Source: HLUCCA09 sp038745585
GTDB taxonomy: Bacteria > Pseudomonadota > Alphaproteobacteria > Rhodobacterales > Rhodobacteraceae
Reading direction: 5' to 3'
Assembly (NCBI GenBank): GCA_038745585.1
Contig: JBCDLH010000001.1
Span: 186,001 to 250,000, forward strand
Length of the DNA stretch: 64,000 nucleotides
Translations under genes and position numbers: made by a program
Shown: positions 36,345-45,487 of the stretch, in pieces
Numbering within the stretch: the stretch's first letter is position 1
Layout: the number at the start of each line of letters is the position of its first letter
Notes under the pieces: model-generated
Told to the model about the DNA's origin: nothing
What the model saw: only the letters and a program-made list of their open reading frames with translations
Database searches by the model: none

Positions 36345-36622
36345 ACCGCATCTTCGGAGGCCACGACCTCAGTCAGGCGCACCGCGAGTTGGCCGTCGGG
36401 GGCGCCCTCGGCCTCGACGAGTTCGCCCCGCGCGATGAGACGGTCGCCAACATAGAGCTCGACCGGGTCCTCTACCCGGCTGTCGAGCGAGAGCACCCCG
36501 CCGGGGCCGAGCTTGAGCAGATCGCGCACCTTGGGCCGCGCTTTGCCGACGCAAACGATCACCTCGACGGGGACTTGCGTAAACGGGCTCGCGCTCGCGG
36601 CGAATGTTGTCTCCTCAGCCAT
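36341..36622 (-). CDS. fliN: Flagellar motor switch protein FliN
   Basis: A 93-residue SpoA-domain protein of the C-ring: VPVEVIVCVGKARPKVRDLL, then LLKLGPGGVLSLDS and GELVEAEGAPDGQLAVRLTE. It consists of the SpoA domain with almost no N-terminal extension, which is at the short end for FliN. It overlaps both fliP (four bases) and the fliH-like gene (eight bases). Confidence 0.93.
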   Translation of the reverse strand: MAEETTFAASASPFTQVPVEVIVCVGKARPKVRDLLKLGPGGVLSLDSRVEDPVELYVGDRLIARGELVEAEGAPDGQLAVRLTEVVASEDAV

Positions 36623-37253
36623 GGCGCGCCTCCGCGTCTAGTGTCTCGGCCGGCCCGGCGCTCTCGAAGTAATGATCGACGGCCTGGGTCATCTCGGTCA
36701 GGACCGTGTCGAGGTCGAACTTTTCCTCCGACGTTCCAAAGCGCAGGAACGCTTGGCCCGCGCCGAGCGAGGGCTCGGCCACAAGGCGCAGCGGCGGGCC
36801 GTGGGCGGCCGAGACAAGCGCCTCGACACGGGCCACGTTCTCGGGCGCGATCAAGATCTCAACAGGCGCTTGCGCCTGACTGGCGAGGTCGTTCACCCGG
36901 GCGAGGAGAAGCTCCCCCAGAGACGGGTGCGCAGCAGGCGCGAGCACCTTGGTGACGAGCCCGCGGACGACGTCGGCGATCTCTTGCTGCAGCGCTGCAT
37001 GGGCCTCATGATAGGTAAATGACAGCTCCTGCAAATGCCGCGCAAGGTCGGTCGAAATGCGCGATTGCTCTTCGGAGAGGGCGTTGGTCGCATCGTCCCA
37101 CCCTGCGCTATAGCCCTTTTCGTAGGAAGCAAGGCGCTCTTCCTCCAAATCTGGGCCCGCTCCGGGCGCGGAAACGGGCGTGCCGGCCGGCGCGGCAAAG
37201 GCGGGCGCGGCGTTTCGGTCGAAATCCTCGAGCACAAAGGGACGTGACATCAT
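36615..37253 (-). CDS. fliH: FliH-like flagellar assembly protein
   Basis: A 212-residue protein between fliF and fliN, where the export ATPase regulator FliH is usual in this group. The sequence fits: an N-terminal acidic unstructured part, a charged helical region (EERLASYEKGYSAGWDDATN, with glycine spacing as in FliH), and a C-terminal domain of the V-type ATPase subunit E kind. The start overlaps the fliF stop (ATGA). The assignment rests on layout and position more than on strong motifs. Confidence 0.7.
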   Translation of the reverse strand: MMSRPFVLEDFDRNAAPAFAAPAGTPVSAPGAGPDLEEERLASYEKGYSAGWDDATNALSEEQSRISTDLARHLQELSFTYHEAHAALQQEIADVVRGLVTKVLAPAAHPSLGELLLARVNDLASQAQAPVEILIAPENVARVEALVSAAHGPPLRLVAEPSLGAGQAFLRFGTSEEKFDLDTVLTEMTQAVDHYFESAGPAETLDAEARHG

Positions 37254-38899
37254 GCGCGCTCCTTGCCTTCGCCCATCCAACCGCGCAGCACTTCCATCGT
37301 CTCGTCCTGGCGCTCTTCGATAAGGCCCTTCAGACGCGTAACGGGGTCGGCATCAAGGTTGGGCAGGGCGGGCAGGTCGCCCCCGTCGCCGAAACCCATG
37401 TCGAAATCGCCCACCGTATTGATCTGCGGCCCGGAAAACCCGCCGTCGTCGATCTCGCCGGTGAGCGCGCCACCGGGCAGTTCAGGCGTTTCGATCGGCA
37501 ACACGCCTGCGGGCGACGGAACGCCAGCCGCTGGGGCGGGCAGCCCTGCGGGCGGTCCGGGCGCGCTTGTCAGGATCGGGCGAACAACGCCGAGACCAAG
37601 CGCGAGCGCCACAGCCGCAAGCACACCGAGTTGCGCCAATTGCATCGGATCGAGCGCGAGCCCCTGCGCGGCCGCGGTCCCGGTGTCCGCGGTCGGAAGC
37701 GGCTCGAAAGCCAGTGATTTGATCGTAATCTGATCTCCGCGCGCCTCGTCAAAGCCAACGGCGGAGGCCACGAGCTCGCGCATGTCGGCGAGCTCTTCCT
37801 CCGGTCGCGGGACCCAGACTTCGTTGCCATCGGCCTGGACCTCCATCGTCCCGTCGACCAATACCGCAACCGTCAGCCGCCGGATCCCACCGGGCTCGCG
37901 CAGAATCTCACGGCTCGTCTCAGACACCTCGAAATTCGTGCGCTCACGCGTCTGCGTGCTCTGACTGCTCTGCTGTCCGCTTTCGGCGCCCGCATCGCCA
38001 TCGGGCAAGTCTGAGGCAACCGTTACAGCCCCCGCAGCGCTCCCTTCTGAGGTCGACGTGCTTTCCTCGATCTCCGAGGAGATCGGAACGCGGCCCTCGG
38101 GGTCGATCCGCCGTTCAAGGATCTGTTCGCGGTCCGTCTGCGGCTCGATCCGCACCTCGACAACCGCGCGCCCTGGCCCAACCCGTGCTTCGAGCAGGCG
38201 CTCTACCGAAAGCTGGAGCTCGGTCGCCCGTTCTGCCTCGGCGGTGGCGATGTCGCGCTGCTGTTGTCCATCGATGACGGTGCCAGTTGCGCTGTCGATC
38301 ACAGACACCGCTTCGGGCGTGAGCCGCGTCACGGCGGAGGCCACCAGAAACTTTAGCGCCTGTGCCTGCTGCGCGGTCAGGCTTGCCGCGGCAGGCGTGA
38401 CGAAGACGGAAGCCGTCGGCGCGGCATCGCGGCGGAAGGGCTGATTGGCCGGGTTTGCGATATGGACGCGCGCCGCTCGAACCTGCGGGCTGGCCATAAT
38501 CGTCCGCGCTAATTCGCCCTCCTTTGCCCGCCAATAAGCCGCATCGAACATTTGCGAGGTCGTGCCAAAGCCGGAAAGCCCGTCGAGAAGCTCATAGCCC
38601 GTCGCTCCGTTGGCAGGTAGCCCTTCGCCTGCGAGCGCGATCCGGAGCTGATCCCGCGCCGCATCGGCAGCATAGATCGCGTCGCCGCGCACATCATAGG
38701 CCACACCGCGTTGGTCGAGCGCGGCGATTACGTCAGAAGCGGCAGCTGGCTCCAAGCCGGCATAGAGAAGCGACAGACGCGGTTGCATCGCCATGCGGGA
38801 GAGGAGCAAGACCGCCACGAATACGGCCGCCGTGGCCGCCAAAACGGTCAGACGGCGCCGCGCATCGAGCCCCTGCCAAGTGCTGACGACGTTCTGCAT
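37250..38899 (-). CDS. fliF: Flagellar MS-ring protein FliF
   Basis: A 549-residue inner-membrane ring protein. An N-terminal helix (LTVLAATAAVFVAVLLLSRMA) is followed by the YscJ/FliF domain (LSLLYAGLEPAAASDVIAAL; GYELLDGLSGFGTTSQMFDA; RAARVHIANPANQPFRRD). A charged periplasmic stretch and a second helix (MQLAQLGVLAAVALALGLGV) precede a short C-terminal tail that would bind FliG. It leads the minus-strand flagellar run and diverges from fliL across 124 bases. Confidence 0.96.
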   Translation of the reverse strand: MQNVVSTWQGLDARRRLTVLAATAAVFVAVLLLSRMAMQPRLSLLYAGLEPAAASDVIAALDQRGVAYDVRGDAIYAADAARDQLRIALAGEGLPANGATGYELLDGLSGFGTTSQMFDAAYWRAKEGELARTIMASPQVRAARVHIANPANQPFRRDAAPTASVFVTPAAASLTAQQAQALKFLVASAVTRLTPEAVSVIDSATGTVIDGQQQRDIATAEAERATELQLSVERLLEARVGPGRAVVEVRIEPQTDREQILERRIDPEGRVPISSEIEESTSTSEGSAAGAVTVASDLPDGDAGAESGQQSSQSTQTRERTNFEVSETSREILREPGGIRRLTVAVLVDGTMEVQADGNEVWVPRPEEELADMRELVASAVGFDEARGDQITIKSLAFEPLPTADTGTAAAQGLALDPMQLAQLGVLAAVALALGLGVVRPILTSAPGPPAGLPAPAAGVPSPAGVLPIETPELPGGALTGEIDDGGFSGPQINTVGDFDMGFGDGGDLPALPNLDADPVTRLKGLIEERQDETMEVLRGWMGEGKERA

Positions 38900-38959
38900 C
38901 GGCGCCTCTCCTCTGTGCCACCGTCTCTTCTGAGACAGCGTCTCGATCTCCCATGGCGC

Positions 38960-38974
38960 TTAAGATTCGGTTAG
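38960..38974 (+). promoter_or_regulatory. Candidate CtrA box in the fliF/fliL divergent promoter region
   Basis: TTAAGATTCGGTTAG fits the CtrA consensus TTAA-N7-TTAA except for the last base. It lies 61 bases before fliF and 50 before fliL. CtrA controls flagellar genes in many alphaproteobacteria. A second TTAA on the right (ACCGATTAAG-like, 38982-38987) may add a half site. Confidence 0.45.
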
Positions 38975-39023
38975 CCCCAGCCGATTAAGTCTGAGTCGTC
39001 GACACGCGCAGGGGAGAGCCGAT

Positions 39024-39524
39024 ATGGCCGTCACTGAACCAAGCGGTGCAGAGGATGCAGCTTCGCCGAAAGGCAGTTCCAAGTTGCCGATCGTGCTGGG
39101 TCTGTTGCTTGCCGCCCTTCTCGGTGGCGGCGGGTTTTTTGTGGCCTATTCGGGGCTCCTACCTTTTGGCAGCCCGAGCGACGAAGTGGCCGAGATTGCG
39201 CCGGCGCCCACCGAGATCACAGAGGCCGTTTCCTTCGTGCCGCTCGAGCCCATGGTTGTCTCCCTCGGCAACGCAGGACAGGGGCGGCACCTGCGATTTC
39301 GCGCGGAGGTCGAGGTCGTCCCGGGTCGCGAGGCGGAGGTGCGGGCCGTGATGCCGCGGCTTGTGGACACGCTCAACGGCTATCTCCGGGCGGTCCCGGT
39401 CGCCGAGTTCGAGACGCCGTCCGCGTTGGTGCGCTTGCGCGCGCAGATGCTACGCCGAGTGCAGCTCGTCACGCCCGAAGGCAGCGTGCGCGACCTGCTC
39501 ATCATGGAATTCGTTCTGAGTTGA
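39024..39524 (+). CDS. fliL: Flagellar basal-body protein FliL
   Basis: A 166-residue single-pass protein: a short cytoplasmic stretch, one membrane helix (LPIVLGLLLAALLGGGGFFV), and the periplasmic FliL domain with FVPLEPMVVSLGN, RHLRFRAEVEV and the closing RVQLVTPEGSVRDLLIMEFVLS. FliL works with the stator near the basal body. GGGGAGAG lies upstream of the ATG. It opens the plus-strand flagellar and stator operon. Confidence 0.93.
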   Translation: MAVTEPSGAEDAASPKGSSKLPIVLGLLLAALLGGGGFFVAYSGLLPFGSPSDEVAEIAPAPTEITEAVSFVPLEPMVVSLGNAGQGRHLRFRAEVEVVPGREAEVRAVMPRLVDTLNGYLRAVPVAEFETPSALVRLRAQMLRRVQLVTPEGSVRDLLIMEFVLS

Positions 39525-39535
39525 GGGCCACGCCT

Positions 39536-39907
39536 ATGGATCTGATTGCCGATATTCTTCTTCTGTTCGCCGCTTTCGGCGCCGGGCTCTACTGCCGTGT
39601 TCTCTCGCGGCGGTTGACTAAATTTACCGATCTTGAACAAGGTGTTGGCGGGGCCGTTGCCGTCTTGTCTGTCCAGGTCGACGACCTCAAGAAAGCGCTG
39701 GAGGACGCGCGCAAGACCGCCGCAGAGGCATCCGCCAAGCTCGAGGCGACAACGCAACGCGCCGAAGACACTGCGCGCCAGTTGGAGCTGACCATGGCCT
39801 CTGCGCACGGCGATGGCGGCAACGTTTCTGGGCGATCTGATGCGCCACGCAGCCTGCGCCGCCGGCGACGTCAGAGCTCCGGCGTGGCACAAGAGGACGC
39901 CGCATGA
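39536..39907 (+). CDS. Small flagellar-operon membrane protein of unknown function (DUF6468-like)
   Basis: A 123-residue protein with one N-terminal membrane helix (LIADILLLFAAFGAGLYC), then RVLSRRLTKF and a long charged coiled-coil-like helix. The layout resembles the family between fliL and the MotE-like gene in other alphaproteobacteria (DUF6468 by my recollection). The ATG at 39536 has GAGGG upstream; a TTG at 39521 that would overlap fliL is possible. It ends with a four-base overlap on the next gene. Confidence 0.7.
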   Translation: MDLIADILLLFAAFGAGLYCRVLSRRLTKFTDLEQGVGGAVAVLSVQVDDLKKALEDARKTAAEASAKLEATTQRAEDTARQLELTMASAHGDGGNVSGRSDAPRSLRRRRRQSSGVAQEDAA

Positions 39908-40566
39908 TCTGGCCGATGCGGCAGCAACGGGGCGCGCCCGCCGGCACGGGCAGCTCCAAGGCGAAGCGCCGTTGGTCGTTCCGCGCCAAAGGTCGAGGGC
40001 TCACGCTCATCGCCACCTTCTTTTTGATTTCCGCGCTCATCCGCGTCGCCGAGAGCCTCGGCAGCAACCTGACTGAAGGGTGGACCCAACGCGCGGCCTG
40101 GGCACAGACCGCGCCCTCCGGGACGGGGATGGATGCCGGTGGCACAGCCGGACCAACCGCAGAACCCGACGCGCTGATTGCGGCCCTCCTGGAGCGCAAA
40201 GCAGCGCTCGACGCGCGCGCAGCGATCCTGGATGAACGCCAGCATGCGCTGGACCTGGCCGAAGAGGAGCTGCGCGACGGCATCGCCGCGTTCGAGGCCG
40301 CTGAAGCCGCGCTGCGCGAGACGCTCGCCCTTGCCGACGGGGCGGCCCAGGCCGATCTCGACCGGTTGACGCGCATGTACGAAACGATGAAGCCGAAAGA
40401 TGCGGCCGCGCTCTTTGCCACGATGGATCCGGCCTTTGCCGCGGGGTTTCTCGGCCAAATGAGCCCCGCCGCCGCCGCCGAAATTCTTGCCGGCCTCCCG
40501 CCCGAGACCGCCTACTCCGTCAGCCTCGTCCTTGCCGGCCGCAATCTGAGGGTACCTGTGGAGTAA
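39904..40566 (+). CDS. MotE-like flagellar stator accessory protein
   Basis: A 220-residue protein with one membrane helix (LTLIATFFLISALIRVAESL), a long coiled coil (about 90-145, rich in Ala, Glu and Arg), and a C-terminal MgtE-N-like helical domain (RMYETMKPKDAAALFATMDP, then SPAAAAEILAGLPPETA). This layout is that of MotE, a chaperone of the stator/MotC in rhizobia. The position just before motA fits. The function is inferred from architecture. Confidence 0.78.
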   Translation: MIWPMRQQRGAPAGTGSSKAKRRWSFRAKGRGLTLIATFFLISALIRVAESLGSNLTEGWTQRAAWAQTAPSGTGMDAGGTAGPTAEPDALIAALLERKAALDARAAILDERQHALDLAEEELRDGIAAFEAAEAALRETLALADGAAQADLDRLTRMYETMKPKDAAALFATMDPAFAAGFLGQMSPAAAAEILAGLPPETAYSVSLVLAGRNLRVPVE

Positions 40567-40764
40567 ACCGCGTCTCGATCGACCGCGAAGAGTGGCAGAG
40601 ACCGCAACGCTCGACGACGCAATACCTGCCCGCGACCCCGAGCAAGGCCCTGTCTTCACGCATTCGCAAGGCAAAGTCGGGTCAAAAGGCAACCCGGGAT
40701 TAACCCCTCTGTGCGTACCCTACCCGCGGGTCGAGGGTTTTGGCAGAGGGGAGGCACCCGTCAC

Positions 40765-41637
40765 ATGTTCGGTCTGATCGGGATTGTCGTTGTCTTCGTC
40801 ATGGTGTTCGGCGGCTACATGCTCGCCGGCGGCAAGTTCGGCATTATCGTCAAAGCTCTGCCGTACGAGCTTACGATGATCGGCGGCGCCGCGATCGGTG
40901 CGTTTATCATCTCGAACGACGTGCCGTCCATCAAGCACGCCATCAAGGACATGGGGAAGGTCTTTAAGGGCCCAAAGTGGAAGCCCGAGGATTACCGCGA
41001 CCTGCTCTGCCTGCTCTTCGAGCTCATTCGCCTCGCCCGGCAAAATGCGGTTGCCCTCGAAGAACACATAGAAGCGCCGAAGGAGTCCGCAATCTTCCAG
41101 CGCTATCCTAAGATCTTGACCGACCATGAGGCGATCGACCTCATCTGCGATACACTCCGCTCCGCGTCGATGAATTTCGACGACCCCCACCAGGTCGAGG
41201 AACTGCTCGACAAGCGCATGGAGGCAAACCGCCACCACGCAATGCATTCAAGCCACGCGCTGCAAACCATGGCCGACGGGCTTCCCGCCCTCGGGATCGT
41301 CGCGGCCGTGCTCGGCGTGATCAAGACCATGGGCTCGATCGACCAGCCGCCGGAAGTCCTCGGCAAGCTCATCGGCGGCGCGCTCGTCGGGACGTTTCTC
41401 GGCGTTTTTCTCGCCTACGGCATCGTGGGCCCGTTTGCGAGCCGCATAAAGACGCTGACCGAAGAAGATTCGGGCTTCTACGAGCTCATTCGTGAGGTTC
41501 TTGTCGCAAACCTGCACAACCACGCGACCAATATCTGCATTGAGGTTGGCCGGCAAAATACTCCGAGCCACATCCGTCCAACCTACTCCGACCTGGAAGA
41601 GGCCTTAAAGGGCGTCAAGCAGTTCGAGGCCGCGTAA
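40765..41637 (+). CDS. motA: Flagellar stator protein MotA
   Basis: A 290-residue proton-channel subunit with four membrane helices: the first at 1-20, the second at YELTMIGGAAIGAFIISND, and a later pair at DGLPALGIVAAVLGVIKTMG and GTFLGVFLAYGIVGPFASRI. The large cytoplasmic loop carries the charged residues that meet FliG. The ATG at 40765 has GAGGGGAGG upstream. The 198-base gap before it carries no gene. No motB was seen nearby; it must lie elsewhere. Confidence 0.96.
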   Translation: MFGLIGIVVVFVMVFGGYMLAGGKFGIIVKALPYELTMIGGAAIGAFIISNDVPSIKHAIKDMGKVFKGPKWKPEDYRDLLCLLFELIRLARQNAVALEEHIEAPKESAIFQRYPKILTDHEAIDLICDTLRSASMNFDDPHQVEELLDKRMEANRHHAMHSSHALQTMADGLPALGIVAAVLGVIKTMGSIDQPPEVLGKLIGGALVGTFLGVFLAYGIVGPFASRIKTLTEEDSGFYELIREVLVANLHNHATNICIEVGRQNTPSHIRPTYSDLEEALKGVKQFEAA

Positions 41638-41644
41638 GGGCGCC

Positions 41645-44017
41645 GTGCGACCCGTGGCTCGCCTTCTTCTCCATCTCGCTGCGCTGTGCCTATGCCTCGC
41701 GGCCTTGCCAAACCGTGCCGCCGCGCAGACTGTCACCGTGCAATCCGGCGAACACGCGGATTTCAGTCGGCTCGCTCTGGTCTTTCCGCGGGAGACCGCG
41801 TGGGACAGCCGCCAGGCCGACGGCGAACTGCGCATCACCTTCAGCCCTGAAGCTGCACTCGACACGTCGCGTGTCTTCGAGCTGATCCCGCGGGACCGTA
41901 TCGCCGCCGCGGGGACGGATCCCGAAAACGGCGCGCTCGTGCTCGACCTCAACTGCCCTTGCGACGTAGATATCTTCCAGACGCGGGCGAACGTCGTGGT
42001 CATCGACGTCAGGGACGCGCCCGAAACCGCCGAGACGAGCGATGCCCCTGCCCAAGGCTCTGCGCCCGACACAGCCCTCCCCCCGGCCCTCCCGACCGGC
42101 CTTCTCGCAGAGGCCGCCCGTGTGCCGAGCGGGCTCGGCCCCTTTGCACCAAGCCCTTTCGCGCTCGAGCCCCCAACGCCCAACCCCAGTTCCGAAAATA
42201 CGCCAAACGGCGCGGAGCCTGCGCCCCGGCCGGCCGATGCGCGCACCGAAGCGCCGCCCAGCACAGACCTAGATCCCTCCGATGACCCTGCAGAAGCGCT
42301 CGCCGCAGCGCTCGATGCCGATCTCCGGCGCGCGGCCGAAGCCGGTCTTATTGACCTAACCGATGAGGTACGAGACACCCCGGCGTTTGACGAGGATGCG
42401 CTCCCCAATCTCGATCTGCGCACCGTCTTCGACCCGCTCCCAGGCAGTGCGGATGAGCGCAAGGCGGAAGCTCTCAATTGCCCGCGCCCGCGCCTCTTCG
42501 CCTTTATGGAGGACCGGCCCGCCGAGCAGATCGTCGCCGCACTGCCCACGTTGCGGGCGGGCCTTGTCACGGCTTTGGGAGACCTGTCGCCGAACGGCGC
42601 GCGCGCTTTGGCGGAGGCGTATCTCGCCCTCGGCTTTGGTGTCGAGGCTGCACAGCTGATCCGCGAGGCCGGCCTCGCGCCGCGCAGCGAGGCGCTTTTG
42701 ACGGGCATTGCCCGCTTGGTTGACATGCGAAGCGAGGACCGCCCCGACACGTGGGAGGGTCTGCAGGGTTGCCCCTCGCCCGTCGCGCTCTGGGCGATGC
42801 TCGGCCAAGCACCGGGCCTGCCCGCGCCGACGATCCATGCCGACGCCGTTCAAGCGTCCTTCGCCGCGCTACCCGATCACATGCGCTTGCATCTTGGTCC
42901 AGAGCTTGCCGATCGGCTGCTGCGCGCCCGCCTTCCGGGCGCCGCGCGCGCGGTCGAAAACAACTTCAACGCGCTCCTCGCTGCCACGGCTGAGCCTCTG
43001 CCGCAAAGCCTTGCCGAAGAACCCGAAACCCCCGTGCCGCCCAGTCCGATCGTCCAACCAAGTCCTGCCGACCAGCGTCTTGCAGCGCTTTTGGAGCGCA
43101 TCGACGCGGCACTTGCCAATGGCACGCCGCCACCCGACGAGGATCTCGCGCTCGCCCGCGCGCTCGAAGGCGAGATGGACGGCACGCCTGAGGGCGCGCG
43201 CTTGCGCGATGCCGGCATCCTCGGCGCGCTTGCAGGCGCCGGGCTCGACGACGGCCTCACCGCGCTGCAGGAGCGTCGCCCGGACGCGGACAGGCGCTGG
43301 GAGATAGCCTTCACCCGGGCCGTTTCCTCCGCGCTCGCCCGGCAATCCGATGCCGGACTTGCGCGCCTTGCTCTCCTCCAGCCGCCGTCGGCGACCGCCG
43401 AGCTTCTCGCCGACGCCGACCTTGTTGACGCAGCAGAACGTCTCCGCAGAATTGGGTTTCCCGAGGCAGCGCTTAGCCTCCTCGAAACGCGCCCGCTCGA
43501 CGACGATTTGGACGCGCCACTCGCCACCGCCGCGGCCTTGCTCGACACAGGCGACCCGGCACGCGCCCTCGCGCTTCTCGCCGGGCGCGATGACGCGGAC
43601 GCCGCCCTGATCCGCGCCCGCGCGCATACCGCGCTTGGAAGTTTCGCCCGCGCGGCCGACGCCTTCTCCCAAGCCGGGCGCAACGCCGACGCCGCACGTG
43701 CCGCCTGGCTTTCGGGCGACGCCGGCGCGATTGCTGCCCATGGCACGCCCGCACAGCAAGATCTGCAAGCGCAACTTGCCGCGCGGCAAAGCACGGACAC
43801 GCCGCCCGATGACGGCCCAACCGTGGCAGAGCCGCTTTCGGCCGAGGGCGACACCGAAGCACCGGCCGCGCCGGCCGTGGGACCAGCCCCTGACCGCCCC
43901 GCCCAAGTCGCAGCGGAGCCCGGCAGCCTCGCTGCGGCCCGCGCGCTCCTGTCCCGCGGTGACGAGATCCGCGCAGCCGTCGACGCACTGGAGCGCTTGG
44001 GCGCCGACACGCCCTGA
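41645..44017 (+). CDS. Large exported protein of unknown function in the motility operon
   Basis: A 790-residue protein with a Sec signal (LLLHLAALCLCLAALPNRAAAQ). Its N-terminal beta-rich part (30-125; LRITFSPEAALDTSRVFELI) contains paired cysteines (LNCPCDVD). A Pro/Ala-rich linker follows, then an alanine-rich helical region (from about 220 to the end) with an irregular helical-repeat look like degenerate TPRs. The GTG start comes seven bases after the motA stop, so it is almost certainly co-transcribed. I do not recognise the family. A periplasmic stator or ring accessory factor is possible from context only. Confidence 0.8.
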   Translation: MRPVARLLLHLAALCLCLAALPNRAAAQTVTVQSGEHADFSRLALVFPRETAWDSRQADGELRITFSPEAALDTSRVFELIPRDRIAAAGTDPENGALVLDLNCPCDVDIFQTRANVVVIDVRDAPETAETSDAPAQGSAPDTALPPALPTGLLAEAARVPSGLGPFAPSPFALEPPTPNPSSENTPNGAEPAPRPADARTEAPPSTDLDPSDDPAEALAAALDADLRRAAEAGLIDLTDEVRDTPAFDEDALPNLDLRTVFDPLPGSADERKAEALNCPRPRLFAFMEDRPAEQIVAALPTLRAGLVTALGDLSPNGARALAEAYLALGFGVEAAQLIREAGLAPRSEALLTGIARLVDMRSEDRPDTWEGLQGCPSPVALWAMLGQAPGLPAPTIHADAVQASFAALPDHMRLHLGPELADRLLRARLPGAARAVENNFNALLAATAEPLPQSLAEEPETPVPPSPIVQPSPADQRLAALLERIDAALANGTPPPDEDLALARALEGEMDGTPEGARLRDAGILGALAGAGLDDGLTALQERRPDADRRWEIAFTRAVSSALARQSDAGLARLALLQPPSATAELLADADLVDAAERLRRIGFPEAALSLLETRPLDDDLDAPLATAAALLDTGDPARALALLAGRDDADAALIRARAHTALGSFARAADAFSQAGRNADAARAAWLSGDAGAIAAHGTPAQQDLQAQLAARQSTDTPPDDGPTVAEPLSAEGDTEAPAAPAVGPAPDRPAQVAAEPGSLAAARALLSRGDEIRAAVDALERLGADTP

Positions 44018-44023
44018 GCAAAA

Positions 44024-44042
44024 GCGCGCTTGCGAAGCGCGC
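44024..44042. terminator. Hairpin after the motility operon
   Basis: An eight-base perfect stem (GCGCGCTT / AAGCGCGC) with a three-base loop lies six bases after the stop of the 790-residue gene. No T run follows, so it may be a weak or factor-dependent terminator or an mRNA-stabilising element. The remaining bases to 44185 contain no gene. Confidence 0.4.
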
Positions 44043-44185
44043 AGCAGCGTCGCAATACGCGGCATACGGGAAAAAAAGCGCACCGAGACGCGCAGTTCCG
44101 CACCGCATCCCGGTTGGAGATCGTCTCAACGGCCCTAGCTATAGAGCACACTATTCAGCAAAAGCCATATCACAAGGAGCAGGGA

Positions 44186-45412
44186 ATGCGCAGCGCACTG
44201 ACCATTCTGGCCTGTCTCGCCGCCCTCTCCTTCGCCGCAAAAGCCGCCGCGCAGGGCGGCCCGGCGGGCGTGGTGACGGATACGGTCATCCAAACTGAGA
44301 TAGCCGAAACGATTGCCGTCTTCGGTCAAGTCGTGTCCGGCCGGGAAAGCCGTGTTGCGGCGCGGGTGGCCGGCGTCGCGGCTGAGGTTCCTCTCCGTGT
44401 GGGCGACCAAGTCCAGTCGGACGACATCCTTGCACGCATGGATACGCAGCTCTTCGAGATCGGGCTGGCCGAGGCTGAAGCGGCGGTCGACGTGGCCGAA
44501 GCTGGGATTGCGACCGTCGAGGCGAGGCTCGATCGGGCAGAAAAGGCGTTTCGCCGGGCTGAAACCCTGCGTGCCAACGCCGCCATCGCCGAAGCGCAGC
44601 TCGAAGATCGGTTTAGCGACTTCCAGGAGGCGCTCGGTGCCTCAGCTGAGGCGCGCGCCCGGGTTGTCGCCGCGCAAACGGCCCTGCGCCGCGCGACATA
44701 TGACCTTGAGAACGCGACAGTGCGCGCGCCGTTCGACGCGACCGTGCTGTCCGTCGCCACTGAAATCGGCCAATTCGTCGGCGCCGGAAGTGAGATCGCG
44801 ACGCTGCTCGACACGAGCGCCGTCGAGATCGAAGCCAATGTGCCCGCCCGTTTCGTCGACGCCCTGCGGCCCGAAGCGCCCGTCGAGGCGCGCACCGATA
44901 CCGGCAACCTGCTCTCGCTCCGCCTCCGCGCCGTTTTGCCGACCGAGTTTTCGTCCACGCGCACGCGGCCTGTCAGGTTTGAGATCAGCAGTACCGCGCC
45001 CGGTATCGCTGTCGGTCAATCTGTGACGCTCAACGTCCCCGTGAGCGCACCGCGCAGCGTCGCCGCCGTGCTAAAGGACGCGCTCATCCAGGCGCCTGGC
45101 GGTTGGCGCGTGTTCGTCGCCGCCGAGGGAAAGGCGCAGCCGCGCCCCGTTGAGATCGGCCAAGCATTGGGTGACCGCTTTGAAGTGCTCTCGGGCCTCG
45201 CCCCGGGCGAAGCTGTGGTGGTCCGCGGCAACGAGCGCCTGCGTCCCGGTCAAGATATCGCACCGACCCCGCTTGCCCCCGGCGCGGGCGGCGAGGCGGC
45301 CACGGGCGGTGCGGCTGGGGTTGCCCCGACCGGCGCCACCGACCAACAGGATGGCAGCCGTCAAGACGCCGAAGCCCCAAATCGCACCACATCCGTCGCC
45401 CGGGCCGACTAG
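44186..45412 (+). CDS. RND efflux periplasmic adaptor (membrane-fusion) subunit
   Basis: A 408-residue HlyD/AcrA-type adaptor. It has a Sec signal (cleavage near KAAAQ), a lipoyl half with VAARVAGVAAEVPLRVGDQV, a helical hairpin rich in Ala and Glu, the second lipoyl half TVRAPFDATVLSVATEIGQF, and beta-barrel and proximal domains with FEVLSGLAPGEAVVVRGNERL. AAGGAG lies nine bases before the ATG. It precedes the RND pump gene by 75 bases and would link the pump to an outer-membrane channel that is not encoded here. Confidence 0.93.
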   Translation: MRSALTILACLAALSFAAKAAAQGGPAGVVTDTVIQTEIAETIAVFGQVVSGRESRVAARVAGVAAEVPLRVGDQVQSDDILARMDTQLFEIGLAEAEAAVDVAEAGIATVEARLDRAEKAFRRAETLRANAAIAEAQLEDRFSDFQEALGASAEARARVVAAQTALRRATYDLENATVRAPFDATVLSVATEIGQFVGAGSEIATLLDTSAVEIEANVPARFVDALRPEAPVEARTDTGNLLSLRLRAVLPTEFSSTRTRPVRFEISSTAPGIAVGQSVTLNVPVSAPRSVAAVLKDALIQAPGGWRVFVAAEGKAQPRPVEIGQALGDRFEVLSGLAPGEAVVVRGNERLRPGQDIAPTPLAPGAGGEAATGGAAGVAPTGATDQQDGSRQDAEAPNRTTSVARAD

Positions 45413-45487
45413 GCTGAGCCGCCGGGCCGACGCACCAGGCCCGAATACGGGCCGAGATACGAGACAGCGCAGCGAAGGGCACGTGCC

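Noticed and set aside
44030..44185. N-terminal extension of the RND adaptor by 52 residues.
   Set aside because: The ATG at 44186 has AAGGAG at good distance and a signal peptide starts there; the extension runs through the hairpin after the preceding gene.
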